Shown: piece by piece, positions 23,750-37,000 of the stretch
Numbering within the stretch: position 1 is the stretch's first letter
How the letters are laid out: every line of letters starts with the position of its first letter
From: Purpureocillium takamizusanense
Taxonomy: Eukaryota; Ascomycota; Sordariomycetes; Hypocreales; Ophiocordycipitaceae
NCBI RefSeq assembly: GCF_022605165.1
Contig: NC_063075.1
Location: forward strand, 1,984,001-2,048,000
DNA: 64,000 bases
Direction: 5' to 3'
Notes under the pieces: generated by a model
What the model saw: the letters and a program-made list of their open reading frames with translations, nothing else
Told to the model about the DNA's origin: nothing
Databases searched by the model: none
Program-made: the position numbers and the translations under genes

Positions 23750-24352
23750 CTACCGGTCCTTGTAGACCTTGGGCTTCCATCCGTCCTTGGTCTCCGCCTC
23801 CGCCTCCGCCTTCTCCCGTATCGGCCCAATCTCCCGCTCGAACCGCTCCTTGGCGCGCACAATCTTGCTCTGGAGGTAGAAGCTGCCGCCATTCTGCGGC
23901 TCGTTGGCGTCGAACAGGCGCTTGTACCGCTCGAGCACCTCCTCGACGTTGGCCTGCCCGTTCGCCGGGGGCTTGACGTTGAGGATCCGGCACGCCTCGT
24001 CGAGCGTCATGCCCGACGACAGGGAGGCGCGCGCCGACGAGGAGCCGCCGTTGACCTTGGCCTGGGCGCGCTGGTAGTTGGACGCCGCCTGGGCTTGTTT
24101 GTAGGCGGCCATGAACGACCGTCCCAGGATGCGGGAGCCTGTGAGGAAGGCGGTAACCACGAAGCGGTGCGCCTGCATCCCGGTAGATAGGTTAGCACGC
24201 TGCCCAAGAGAGAGAGGGATGATGCCCGTGTTCCCCTGCGATGGCTGCAGAGGGCAAGAGCTGATGTGGCGCATGAATGCGCATCTCGGCGCCCGTGTGC
24301 CGAGTACGGTCGCGCGAAAGGGGAAGAAGAAGCGGCTTGCTGGTCGTACCAT
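23750..24352 (-). CDS. PAM16: PAM16/TIM16 subunit of the mitochondrial import motor
   Basis: I propose two exons: a start exon consisting only of the ATG at 24352-24350, a 177-nt intron (donor gtacga, branch-like GCTAAC about 20 nt before the acceptor, acceptor gatgcag) and 24172-23750. The product is 141 residues. This gives the family-typical opening M-AHR; translating straight through would give MQAHR from an ATG at 24178. The body (TGSRILGRSFMAAYKQA, then MTLDEACRILNVKPPANGQANVEEVLERYKRLFDANEPQNGGSFYLQSKIVRAKERFERE, read in parts) is the degenerate J-like domain of Pam16. It pairs with the J-protein Pam14/Tim14 and restrains its stimulation of mtHsp70 at the TIM23 channel. The HPD tripeptide is absent, as expected for Pam16. 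The C-terminal tail is Glu/Lys-rich. Confidence 0.92.
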   Translation of the reverse strand: MVRPASRFFFPFRATVLGTRAPRCAFMRHISSCPLQPSQGNTGIIPLSLGQRANLSTGMQAHRFVVTAFLTGSRILGRSFMAAYKQAQAASNYQRAQAKVNGGSSSARASLSSGMTLDEACRILNVKPPANGQANVEEVLERYKRLFDANEPQNGGSFYLQSKIVRAKERFEREIGPIREKAEAEAETKDGWKPKVYKDR

Positions 24353-24925
24353 TTTGTGAAATGCGTGCACTCGGTCGTGATCGCTGGCTGTCGAGGCTTC
24401 GGCCACGAGATAGCCGTCTCTGTCCTGTTCGGGAGCCGCCGTGGGGTTGCGTCCCTCGTGTCGGTTGTTGCACGGGGGATCGTGAGGCTTGTTGGGGGTT
24501 TCGGCGTTTCTCGTTTTTTTCCCTCCAGCGCCGACAGCGATTGTTTCCGCGACCCCGGAAAGTGCTGGCTTAGACACGGTATAGCCGAGAATGACCCGGC
24601 CACCGAGGTCAGCTTTCGGTGAAGGCAGTACCACCAATGGCCGCGCAACACCCGCCCGCCTGATTGGCTGAGCTTTCTGTGTGAGAATGACGAGCCATCT
24701 CAGCTGTGTACTTTGTGATCCGCGTCCACTGCCCTCTCCAAAGAGCAGAAACGGGAAATCCATCGTGTGTTTTGCAACCTTTGATGAGCTTGTATGTACG
24801 GCAGTGCTCCTAACTGAAAGAGCACGGTGGATACGCGGAGACCCCACCAAGGGGGTTGGGACTCCGCTGCCGCGACTCTCTTCGTTCCACTCGCGTCCAG
24901 CTGCGAGCGAGCGGCGTTGTGAGAA
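24353..24925. promoter_or_regulatory. Shared divergent promoter region
   Basis: A 573-bp head-to-head region between PAM16 and the GDS-like gene. It should contain both promoters; I see no clear TATA box or repeated operator-like element. Confidence 0.4.
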
Positions 24926-27157
24926 ATGACGCCAGAACAGCTCGAGATTCTGCTCCAGCAGTACGGCAGCAACGTGTCTCAAGATGACTACGACGAGTCA
25001 TCCGAGCCGGCTGGCGTGCGAGAGGACAGAGTGACGAGGCTTGCACCTGTGCTGAGCATCTGCCAGGAGGCCTGGGCATCTAGGTCGGACGAGCTGGATG
25101 TGCTGGCCCAGAAGCTTGGAGACGGGAGCAGAGATGGTATGTATTCGACTTCGCTTTGAAAACTGGTCACCTTGTGCCAGGAAATCAGTTTATATGGCAG
25201 TTGTGACTGACTGCGAAATAGTGGCGTGGCGTGTGCCATTGGGCCAGTCGGGCATTTTAGACCTGTTCCTGGAGATCTTGGCAGAAGACGGGCTCAGCCA
25301 GGGACTGAAGGTGCACGCTCTGCGCTTGATTGGCAACTCATGCGCCGATACGGATGAGAACCGCGGGCGAGTCGTCGCCGAGAACAGACTCGCTTCCGTA
25401 GCTCGTCAGCTCTCTGACGAAAGTCTCATTCCATTCACGATCCCTGTGTTGTACAACATTCTGGTGGACTACGGTAAGGCCTAAAATCCAGACTCTCGAG
25501 AGCGCCAGAACTAATGATGGGTATAGAACCCGCCCAGAAGCTCGCGTCACAGTCTCGACTGAGCGACAAGCTGATAGCCCTACTCTCCTCGCCTGTCTTG
25601 TCCAAATACGAGGTCTTTGTGCCTTACTTTTGCAAGATGCTAGCGCTTCTGGTATCTCAGGAAGGGGAAGCCGCGGTTGCAAACCCCGTGACGGTCGAGA
25701 CGCTCCTGAAACTAGCCAATAGCCCGCCGTTCATTCAAGATGTTGATGACTTCGTGGCCCTCACCGGCGTGGCAGCGGCATACCTGGCCAGCGAGGCGTT
25801 TCAGTCGAGACTCATCTCTACCAACCAGATGCAACTGTTCATGGACGCGTTCAGACACGCATATGCAGGCATCGACCCTCAGCAGCTGCTCGAAGACCAG
25901 GAAACCTCGACTCAAGTGAAGCAGCTGCGAACAGCCCTCCTCACGGCGCTTGCAGATTTGTCCGGCAATGACGGGTTTTCAGAGCACTACCCGCTGTCCT
26001 CGTCAGTACCGCAAACCCTCCTGTCTTGGACCCGGGGCGATGTGCCTCTGCTTCAGGCAGCAGGGTGCTTGGCGCTGGGTAACCTTGCCCGGTCTGACGA
26101 GTTGTCTCTGGGGCTTGTCCAGCGAGAACAGGTCCATGTGCCGCTCATCGAACGTCTGTCGGACACCGCGACCACAGATTCGCAACTTCTCCATTCGGCG
26201 CTATCGTTTCTCAAGAATCTAGCCATCCCAGCCCAAAACAAGCCAGCACTCGGAGACCTGCTGAGCCCAACCTGCGTCCCCCGAATATACTCCATGGACA
26301 CTCTCCCGCAGGTGCAGTTTGCGGCAGTCTCCCTGACCAGGCTGCTTGTTGTCAACTGCCCGCAAAACGTTCACCGCATATGCACGCCCCTGAGCGCGGA
26401 CCCATCGAGTCCGAACCACGAAAGGACGAGCGTGAGCAACATCGTGTCCTTGTTCGACAGGTCGGACGCCGAGCCCACACGTCTGGAGGCATCTCGTGCC
26501 ATCGCCGCGCTCTGTCGCGTCGTGCACTCGACGACACCTTTGTCAGACGTTCTCCCGGACTGGGAGGAGACTAATCTTGCGATCTCTGACGACTCCGACG
26601 CAAAGGCTCCATCGGGAGGCGCCCGGCCGGACCAAGTTGCACAATCGGACGATGAAAAGCGTCGTAGCCGATTCTACCAAACGCACGACTTAGTCAAGCC
26701 TCTAGCTTTTCTCGTTACGCAGCAAAAGTGGCCAACGTTGCGATCCGAGGCCTGGTTCGTGCTTGCGCTCATGAGCCGGTCCAGAGACGGCGCGGCTCTC
26801 ATCATCAACATGCTGCTCGTGTTCCCTGCGATGAACGTACTCATGGAGACGGTCACGGGCCGCAAAGGACAGTTGGACGAATCAGATGGGGTCGAGCAGC
26901 TTCAGGATTCGCCCTCCGCCGCATCGGTTGACCCCAGCCCCTCGTCGTTGACTGCCGGTCTACAGCTGGAGCCGCAACAGGTCGACCCGAAACAGCAAGC
27001 CAGCATGGCCAAGATTGACCGGGAAAATGCGCTGATCCTCTGCACGGAGCTGCTGAGGAATTGGGAGGACTCGCTGCCGCCGTTGAGGTTGAGCCTGTTG
27101 CAGGACTTGGTCAAGGAGGGGACCGAGTTGGTTGCTGCAGATAGAGCCAGGGCTTAG
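24926..27157 (+). CDS. Armadillo-repeat GDP-dissociation-stimulator-like (SmgGDS type) protein
   Basis: Three exons, 24926-25136, 25222-25473 and 25527-27157, encode 697 residues. Donors are gtatgt and gtaagg, acceptors tag. The protein is almost entirely alpha-helical with repeated Leu/Ala-rich armadillo-like units (LKVHALRLIGNSCADTDENR, LLQAAGCLALGNLARSDEL, LLHSALSFLKNLAIPAQNK, LRSEAWFVLALMSRS). This matches the fungal relatives of SmgGDS/RAP1GDS1, which bind prenylated small GTPases of the Rho/Rap type and promote nucleotide release or chaperone membrane delivery. An acidic, Ser-rich low-complexity insert near residues 545-580 separates the last repeats. No signal peptide or membrane segment is present, so it is presumably cytosolic. 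The specific GTPase partner is unknown. Confidence 0.82.
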
Positions 27158-27454
27158 TGTGGCGGCAGCTGCTCGTCCCTAAAACAAATGGCTAGAGAAC
27201 GGGCAACTCAAATTCACCACAATCGGGACCTTTTGCCAAGCGTGTCAACTGTTCCTTCGCTCACGTAATGCTTCCATTGACCATCTGAATACATGGTAGA
27301 GCCGATGATCATGCAATAATTCTTTGACCTGGATCTAGAGTACCTTTGCTCCTGAGCCCAGTCAAGAACTCCCGAAGAGCCTCGTACCAACGTTGCCACT
27401 CCCTTAGAGACGCAAAGAGCAAAACCCTCAAACACCGATTCCCTTTTTGCCAGT
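27158..27454. other. Convergent spacer between the GDS-like and eL13 genes
   Basis: A 297-bp spacer holding the 3' ends of both genes. Nothing else is seen. Confidence 0.5.
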
Positions 27455-28425
27455 TTATTTCTTGGCGGTCTCGGCCTCAGCCTTATCCCGCGCACGCTTC
27501 TCACGGGCACCCTGGTACCGGGCGTTGCTTCGGGCAACGCGCAGCTTCCGGTACGCACCACCCTCGACGGCGGCGGGCATCTCGCTCTTCTTGATCTCCT
27601 TGACGGCCAGGTCGGTGGGGGCAATGGGCAGGACGGCGGAGACGGAGGTGGCCTTCTCGACCTTGGAGAGGTCGGTCTTGGTGTCACCCTTCTTGGGGGC
27701 GTTGGAGCGGCGGGGGAGCAGGATGAGGCGCTCCTTGTAGGCCTTGAGGCGGGCGACGTTGATGGCCAGGCTCTCCTCGCTCAGGTTCTGGCGGCGGTGG
27801 TCGACGGAGATACCGATGGTGCGGGCCAGAGGTCGGGCAATGCCAGCCTCCTGCAAAGACGTTGTTAGAATATCCGCTCACTACCCATTCAGCGTCGCGA
27901 CTGCCCAGCAGTAACGACATGTCCTAGAACCGATTGCCTCGGTCTATCAGGATTGTTGCGTACCTTGAGCTCAGCGAAGGTGAAACCCCGGCCGGCGCGG
28001 ACCTTGCGGTTGTACTTGATGGTCGGGCATCGCACAATAGGGCGCAGCTTGTCGACGGGGCGGGGGGCGAGAGCAGCGGCCTTGACCTGACGGGCAGTGC
28101 GGCGCGAGGCCTTCTTCCCGGGCTGTTCCAAACAAAGTCAACATCCCAAGCTCCAACAGAAAACCGCATCGCTCGTCGTGGATTATGTCGCATACCTGGT
28201 CGAAGTGGGTGCGAACCCTTCGCTGCCAGTCCTTGCGGAAGTCTGTAAACGGGAGTCAGTCGCAGAGTTCGTCGTCTCGTCGCTCGTCGGCGTCACGGCG
28301 GTGGATGATGCTCACGGTTGTTGACGAGCTTCTGGTTGTGCTTGATCGCCTGGATTAAGAAAGGAACGTCAGCATTGATGTCCTGCGTGTCGTCGTGCTC
28401 GAATCGGGCGAGAGCCTCGTACCAT
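27455..28425 (-). CDS. RPL13: 60S ribosomal protein L13 (eL13)
   Basis: Five exons on the minus strand: 28425-28423 (the ATG alone), 28349-28316, 28242-28196, 28122-27964 and 27850-27455. Together they encode 212 residues, the usual length. The first intron has donor gtacga, and the splice yields [22 protein letters not shown], the conserved eL13 start; no in-frame ATG exists in the second exon. Further conserved blocks are [37 protein letters not shown] and [16 protein letters not shown]. The protein is basic and Lys/Arg-rich and binds 25S rRNA in the large subunit. Many introns near the 5' end are normal for fungal ribosomal protein genes and may serve expression control. Confidence 0.96.
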
Positions 28426-29760
28426 TGTGCCTGCTTGCGATCAAACTCGCTCCGGTTGTCGATGTTCGGTAGGCGTTGAAATTTCGGAGATGGAGCGCTC
28501 GACAATTTGGTCGAAGGGTTTTCGTGCCCTACAAGCGATACGTACCTAGTGGGGTGGAAACGAAAATTGATTGTGTGTGCGTCACGTGGTCTCGGAACGC
28601 TGCTAGCCTGATTACCTCAGCGCTTGCGAGTGGAGGATTGGAAGCCTTGGTGCCTGGGCCAGTGGCTGCCCCAGGCATCCACCCCATCTCTGGAGCTATA
28701 AAACCGCGTCTCGGTGCGCGCCTTTGCTCGTTTTCTCCTTTCCTCTTCATACTTACCTTGTTCCAATTTTCCCAGCTCAAGAATTGGGGAAATTAGTTAG
28801 GAGGGCCTGCATTGCACAGCGCGGTGTCATCCTTGCTCCATTGTCCTTCGGGGCCATGGGGGGCGCAATTTTTGATATACCACCTCGTTTTCATTGTGAG
28901 CGTTGCCTTTGAGCAGCGCCATGAGGAAGACTCGCGTCGACGTTTCTCGCTGGCGTGCTTGTGTGTTTTGGTCAGGCTTCACGAGATCCTGTGGTCAGGC
29001 AAACTCAACAGCGCATATTGTGAGCGAGCGAGCGACTGCTGAAGCCTGCAAGCGCATCATGCTTGGAAGTATCTGTCGCGGCTGGTGTGCATGGGACGCA
29101 CTGGAAGATGGACACGCGAAGCTATTCCCACGTCGTGTCGAAATGTTTCCCCGGCTGCTTTGTTCCTGCGACAATCATCGTGATCCAAATGTCGGCGCCG
29201 TTCGCTTTTTGTGTCATTACGGCGTAGTCCATTACCGTCTACGACGGTCTGCTGCTTGTCTTCACCGGTGAGCGATTGAGCGAACGACCACGCTCTGCAT
29301 CGTGTGACTGTGCTGGTCGGTGGCAACGATCCTGATGGGGCTGCCCGAGGTCTAATTATTAGTAGAGTAGAAAGCTTCTCAATGAGACCATTCCAGCTTC
29401 CTCGTACCTACTGCAACATTTACGTCTACATAACCGCAATATCTCCATCTCGGCCGCCTGATCAGTGAGGCTGTTCGTGCTCTGGCCATTCTTCCGCGCG
29501 TTGTGGCACCTGGCAGCTCCCCGGTGGCCGAACTTTCGCCGCCCCAATCATTCTAGCTAGATTCCACCGTTCAACAGCTGGCTGTCCACCCTTTGGCCCC
29601 CGAAAAATCTCTAGAGCGCTAGTAGCAGCAGCCATCCATCCGTCCATCCATCCCGTCCCGTGCCGTTTCCTTTGCCGCGGGCTTTTGCCTCTCCCGATTT
29701 CTTCCCACGTCGCCAGCTCCCTCGCCAAACACATCCGCAAATAGCGCTCTTTTGCCCAGC
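28426..29760. other. Divergent intergenic region between eL13 and the COX14-domain gene
   Basis: About 1.3 kb. It contains a strong plus-strand TATA box at 28697 followed by a pyrimidine-rich stretch, but no credible coding sequence starts there. The segment before 29761 has C/T-rich leader sequence for the next gene. Confidence 0.5.
28697..28703 (+). promoter_or_regulatory. Orphan TATA box with pyrimidine-rich downstream tract
   Basis: TATAAAA, with about 25-50 nt of C/T-rich sequence beginning 30 nt downstream (GCTCGTTTTCTCCTTTCCTC), is a classic strong fungal promoter layout. No plus-strand gene starts nearby, so it may drive a non-coding RNA or a short peptide, or be coincidental. Confidence 0.35.
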
Positions 29761-30700
29761 ATGGCGTCTAGAATGGGCCCGAGGAGCGTCAAGGACGCCA
29801 CCCGCTTCACGTCTACGATCCCCCACGCCACGTCCAAGAGCGCCGGCGGTGCCGCGGCCGCGACCGCGACGCCGAAGCCCTCGCCCCGAATCCCCGGCGA
29901 GACGCCCGAGCAGAGAGTCCGCCGGCTGCGGCAGGCGCACATCGCGGCCCAGAAGGCGCAGGTTAGCAAAGCAGACCGCGTGGTCGATGCGTCGCGAAGG
30001 TTCCTGGATGTGGCGCATCGGTGGACCGTCGGAGGCATCGTTGTCTTTACCGGTAGGCGACCCCCCTCATCTGTGGGCGACGAGGGCTTTGCGAATGCCG
30101 CATGTGTACGCCGTTCAAGCACTGACGAATATCCCGGATGCAGCTGTTGCTGGTGTCGTGAGCATTTATTCCGTATGGGACATGCTGCGGTACAACCGCG
30201 CCCGCCGCGCCGAATGGGTCGAGGCCCAGAAGCAACTCGAGGCCGACTCCCTCTCTGCCGCTCGAATCGCCTACCTCAAGGGCACCGCCACCGAAGAGCA
30301 GATTGCCCTTGTAGAAGAAGCCAACCGTGAAGCCGAAGCTCAGGGCATCAAGCTGCCCCCGCTGCTGTCGCCGCCCGAGCATCGGACACACTTTGAGGAG
30401 CACGTTCAGGCCGCATTCAAGAGCGATCCCGAGAAGAAAGAAGGCAAGGGCGTTCTTGGGGTCTTTTCCGGTCTCTTTGGAAGTAAAGAGGCATCAGGCG
30501 ATGGCTCGAACGCGCCGTCAGAAGCCGGAACACCGGCGGGTTCTGAAGCATTGACGCAGTCGATCGAGGCCAAGGCCAAGGATGCGTGGGCGACAGAGAA
30601 GGAGAACCAGCGTCGAGGTGGCAGCCTCGACCAGCTCGGACTGGAGGCCGCGGGCCAAGGACAGCCGCCATCGGGAAAGCGAGGTTGGTGGCGGTGGTGA
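29761..30700 (+). CDS. COX14-domain cytochrome oxidase assembly protein
   Basis: Two exons, 29761-30052 and 30144-30700, encode 282 residues. The donor is gtaggc and the acceptor cag, phase 1. The conserved part resembles the fungal 'cytochrome oxidase c assembly' (COX14-type) domain: DATRFTSTIPHATSK, then TPEQRVRRLRQAHIAAQKAQVSKADRVVDASRRFLDVAHRWTV (in parts), a single membrane span at about 88-110 (GGIVVFTAVAGVVSIYSVWDML), and a YNRARRAEW segment just after it. Such proteins sit in the mitochondrial inner membrane. The downstream 170 residues are charged and helical, with a KSDPEKKEGKGVLGVFSGLFGSKEA (in parts) stretch and a Trp-rich basic end. The family is recognised with moderate certainty; whether it acts in Cox1 maturation is inference. 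Confidence 0.8.
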
Positions 30701-31559
30701 CAGCCGCGGCCCAGCAGGACGTTTCCAGTCCCTTTTCCTGATATGATCCAGCGAGGCATGGGTGGCAGGGGCAAACCTGCATGTATCATACCCGTGCAAG
30801 GGCTATGCATTAGAAATGGCGCCAGGAGTTTTCGGCAAGCTGTATGTACCACTAGGGCTTCATCCCAACTACCAACTACGCAATCTACACGATGTGAACA
30901 TATCTATACTTTGACCACTTGCTTTGAAGAGCCCTCACGCATGACATGTGTGAGCATAAGCCGTGGGGATAGACACTGTCTTTTGAATGCTATCTAGGCC
31001 CTGAGGCCCTCACCCATCTCAAAGCAGCCCGATTATCAATGCTTTATTGGGGCCACTGGCAGCTCCGATTGAGCCTGCAACCCAATCTGTCGAATATCAA
31101 AACTCTGAAGTAAAGCAAAGCCGCTATATCAATGGAACGCTTGAGCCTGATGCTTTCCCGTGTGTAAAATGATGACAAAGGAAAAGTCGAGTCTGAACGA
31201 CGCCTGGGGTGCCCGGTTAAATGTTGATGCTAAGTGTTTATGACCCTCGTCGTCTGGCGCCAGCCTGACTGTGGCGCACTCTAGGCCGGTCGCCGCCGAG
31301 ATATGATGGCCTTGCTCCAGATGGGGTTCAATGAAGAAAGACCTGGTAGACTTGTATCGGGGTAGTGACATAATCGCTGGTTTCGTCCAGAATGCAAAAG
31401 CATACGGCGGCTCTGCGCCGGGAGAAGCTCCTCAGTGCCATGCCCAGTCAAACAGCCGTGTCTCAGTTACCACCGCTTGAATCGCCAGTCCAGCGGCCGT
31501 ACCGCACTGTTCTAGAGCTCTAGATCGCTGCTTGGGTCGACCAACCGCGTCTCTCGTCC
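30701..31559. other. Convergent intergenic spacer
   Basis: About 0.86 kb between the ends of two convergent genes. No supported feature. Confidence 0.5.
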
Positions 31560-32532
31560 CTAGGAGATGACAATATGGTTGAAGTGGCCTGGGACCTTGA
31601 GCCTGCACTTTTCGCAGTCGGACCGGTATCCTATACTGAAGCTTTTCTTCATGCCTGGCTGCCACGTCCAAGAGTTGATAGTGTGTTTACTTCGCACATG
31701 ACCTTTGCGGCCAGGCGAAGGCGAGGCTGCGTCTCCTTCACAATGGTGGGATTCCATATCCATGGCGTTGGGATGGTTCATGGCGTGTAAGGGTGATGTC
31801 CGCGCGGGGACAGACGACGCTGCTCTGGTCGGGCTCTCGTCATCGACTGCCATTGACGTGGCAACTTGGCTCTGTGAAAAATCCCCTGCCTCTGATATAG
31901 GCGAAGGAAGGCGCCTGTTTAGAGGTACCGCGCCCCAATCCCCTTCACCAGCCATCGCACGAGGGATGCTCTGGCAATCAGAGAAGCCGGTCTGATGGTG
32001 CCCCATATTCACCACACCATTCATAGCTGCACCAGACGCAGCCCATTCGCTTTGCTGGCTTCTAACTTGAGCGATGAAACTTGGTTGAATGGGTGTCGGC
32101 ATTCGATTGACGTTTCGATCGAGAAGATCGAGGGCCCCATGGCTGACACGCGCGTGGTTCGGCGTAGGCGACCCACAATCGGCCATCTCCATGTCGACAT
32201 CGTGCGCTTGCGAATCGATTGTCGATGGCGGCGGCGATCGAGGAGCGAGATGTGGTTGTGGAATGCCCTCGCTCGCGCCAGCATTGAGTGGTGTGATGCC
32301 GGTTGAAGGGGGCCACTGATGACTGGATGTGGGAGATGTGCGAAGAGGTAACGCTTGAAGACGTTTCTTTTCTACCGTCAGCTAACGGCCATGAAAAAGG
32401 ATGGGTAAGGGCGAGACATGCGTTGCGATGCTCGGAGAAACCTGTCGCGGTGGTGTTGGCGTCGTCGTCATCCCGTAGACGCTTCCTGCCAGCGTCCAAG
32501 GCATCCATCATGCAGTGTTCCGCAGCAAACAT
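31560..32532 (-). CDS. Conserved fungal protein of unknown function with C-terminal CxxC motif
   Basis: I assemble two exons, 32532-32442 and 32371-31560 (300 residues). The 70-nt intron (gtttct...GCTGACGGTAG) joins the frame ...RLRDDDDANTTAT to EKKRLQALPLRTSPTSSHQWPPS. Most of the protein is disordered and Pro/Ser/His-rich (ITPLNAGASEGIPQPHLAP, RLPSPISEAGDF). It has a short basic RKRLR segment and a compact C-terminal block: WTWQPGMKKSFSIGYRSDCEKCRLKVPGHFNHIVIS, read in two parts, containing Cys-Glu-Lys-Cys. I believe similar C-termini occur in other filamentous ascomycetes, with no known function. The frame stays open 5' of the chosen ATG to at least 32634 (LDFNALAAACEP), preceded by a possible acceptor (gtgcag), so a further 5' exon may be missing. 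Function is not assigned. Confidence 0.65.
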
Positions 32533-35250
32533 GTTGACGCGATGGGATTTGATGCTACCCGCGGGGTGAAAAGAAAACGGCAGGGAGCGTGACGGCTCGC
32601 AGGCGGCAGCTAGGGCATTGAAGTCCAGCTGCACACACCTCCGGAGCTCGATGCGATTCTGACACCGAAGTGCAGCGGCAAGACGCGGCCGGATGTCGTG
32701 AATGGGCCGGCTATCGGATTACGAGAACGAAAGGTCAAGAAAAGGGAAAGAGAAGGACGGCTTGAGCACGAAAACAAGAGGACGTTTGCTGGGAATGTGT
32801 GGGATGGTGAGGGCAAAGGCGGACGTGGAAGGAGGCTGAGCCCAGGCACCAAGGCGGTCGTGAGGGGGGATGGGAGCAGTGGCGAGGGAGCCGATCAAGA
32901 CCCGGACGGAGCGAGGGTGTGCGGGATGACGCCAACGCTGACTGGGGGGGGGGGAGAGCCAGTCTCGCCCAACGCACAAGACGTGGTGAGGGAAAAAGGA
33001 CAATGACAAGAAGAAGAAAAAAATGCAAGACACGGCAGCAAAGCGCGAAGCTGGAAGGGTGAGAGCTGACGGAGCTCCGCGATGCTCACAGCGAGGTGAA
33101 GCACAGATGCGGAACGGAGCAAAGAGCCGTGTCGGCCAAAGGGGGGGGCTCAGTGTCGGAGCGGTGGGTCAGCGCAGAGAGAGAGAGAAGAGTATCTTGG
33201 GAGGTAAGGTAGGAAGAAAGCGCGACTGCGACCGGGCCGCGGATCAGTCGCGCTCCAGGCGTGCTCTGCTGTGCCGTGCTGCGCGTGCACCGAAGTACGG
33301 AATTGAACAAGAATGCGATGGAGGCGGGATGGACATGTATCGAGAAAAGGCTGGGACAAAATGAGATGGCTTGCCACACTGACAGACACTGTGGTGGTTG
33401 GCAGTGAAAAGTGCCGGCGGGGACCATCCCGCGTTTGAAGCCCGGGCGTCCGCCTCCGTTCCATCCAGGCGGCACCTGCCCTGTGCCTCCAATCCATAGC
33501 ACCTTTTCGCAGGGAGGTCGGGCAGTGGCTGCAGCGGCAGTGTCCAGCCAGCCCCTCCAGCTGGTGCACTGGTGCCCGGGCCTACCTCGGTTCGTGCCCT
33601 GGGTAGGTACCAAGCCCGCTTTACGCCCGCGGTAGGTACTTTGTACGTGCTCGAGGACCCTGAGATGTCGACGGAGCAGCGTCCGCATCCACCATGGAAT
33701 CTTGGTGGGGCACCGCCGACAGCGCTTCGCGTGCCCTCGCACCCCGATGCCCATGACATTCGCCCTTTTGTGGTCGAGGCACGAGGCGGCCAATGCAGGG
33801 TGCGATGATCAATGCATCGAGGCACGAATCCAATAATCACAGACAGCAGCAACTGGCGGCGTTTCTCAATGCTCATTCATTCTTGCCGGGTCGATCCCTC
33901 ACTCTCTGCCGTTTCACGACTGCTTCAAGAACCTGACACGTGTGATGTGGGCTGGCGATTGACTGATTACCCTACATATTGCCAGCGGCAGTAGGCATCA
34001 CTCTAGGTGAGGTGGATGGAGTGTTTCAACGTGGCGTGGCTGGTATTCAAGACCTCGTTTCCGGGTCGTGGAAAGCGTTCCCGGCGACTCTATGACGCTT
34101 TCTTTTCATACGAGAGCAATGTGAGTCGAAGCTCGCCATCCTGGGCGCGACTTGAGAGAAGCGCCGCGAGCGGTTCGCGTCACGGCGTGGCTGGTCTTGT
34201 CGTCGTCCGCCGTGGCATGGACCCGTCTCCTCCAGATCGGCACTCTGAGGAGTTCATCGACGGACGAAGTGTTCCGTCGACAAACCATTTGCCCACGCCT
34301 TAGTCGGAGGAGGAATGGCGACCGGGTTCCAGCTCGGCCTGCAGCCCATCAGACTTCTGGCCTCAGCTAAGCCAGCGCCGCGGCGCATCGCGCATCACGC
34401 AACGCACCGGTCGCCACGTCAGCAGACAGCCACGACAAATCCCTTGCCTGGATGCTACGCGTTTGCACCGATTGGTGGTGGCATTCTGGTGCCATTGGCG
34501 AGCCCTGGACGGCTTCTGCAGCTGCAAAAGGGCGGTCGAGACGATGCCTCCCGTCTGCAGGTGAGGTGGTAGGGAGTCCGGCGACGGCCGAGCTGGAAAT
34601 GTCCCCCTCAGCTCTTGCCCCCCCTCCCTTCCTGCCGACTGCACATCAAATACGACTTCGGGGGCGGGTGGGATATCGCTGTCGCCGGTCTGCCATACGA
34701 AGTCATCATGCGGTGCTCAATGCCAAAGTCATGCTCTCGTAAACGGCCTTGCATTTTTCGATTCTGGAGCCAATTGAGCAGGACCCATTGGTCAAATCTA
34801 GTGCTAGTCAGCGACGTACTGCATAGGCAGTAGCACTATATAGTACTACTAGGTAACTACTACCAAGTACGGCCGCCGTGGAACGGAGCGGGGAGGGGGA
34901 GCTCGTGGTGGGGCTCCTCCGAGGCAGTACCGATCTCTAATTTTTTTGAGGAACCCGGTGTGCGCGCCTTGGGGAGAATGTGTTTGCTTCTGACTCATGT
35001 ACTCAGAACCACCATTAAAACTCGCAGCGGGAGGGAGCACAATCCTCAGCATTCTACGCGATACAGATCTTCCGGCTATCACCGTCCATTGACTGCCTGT
35101 CGACATCCGTGCTTCTATACTCAGCCTCTTTCTCGTAAGCCCGTGTTACAGGCTGCGTCAAGGCATCGTAACATTGAACCCTCGAGCCTCTCGCTCAGCC
35201 CACCGACCACCGCAGTCTAACGCGTGCCGCCATATCTGCACAGCAGCGCC
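32533..35250. other. Gene-poor stretch, no supported gene
   Basis: About 2.7 kb. It contains purine-rich low-complexity DNA near 32700-33030 and probably the promoters of the flanking genes. Overlapping frames at 33086-33876 in all phases are low-complexity and unconvincing. Confidence 0.5.
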
Positions 35251-36719
<1,469 letters not shown>

Positions 36720-37000
36720 ATACTCCACGTCGGCTGCTGTGTGACAATAGCGAGGCTCCGAGCCAACCGAGAACTAGTGTAGTGTCGGTGGCGACGGATG
36801 ATGACTGTTTGAGAGACGCCGCAAATGCTGCCTGACAGGCTTTGTGGCAGGACATAAGAGTTGGAACGAGCGCGGGAAGCTCGTTATTGCGAGATATCAA
36901 AAGGGATGCCGAGCGCCCTTTGCGGGTTGGACAGGCAAATTTTAGAGAAGTGATTCCGTTGCGCCGTGATTACATGCTTGGACCGCCAGGTAGTCGCATG
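36720..37000. other. Convergent spacer
   Basis: A 281-bp spacer between the DAHP synthase gene and the small membrane protein gene. Nothing supported. Confidence 0.4.

Noticed and set aside
24178..24982. N-terminal extension of PAM16 by more than 250 residues
   Set aside because: The extension is not protein-like and overlaps the divergent promoter; an ATG-only first exon explains the family start better.
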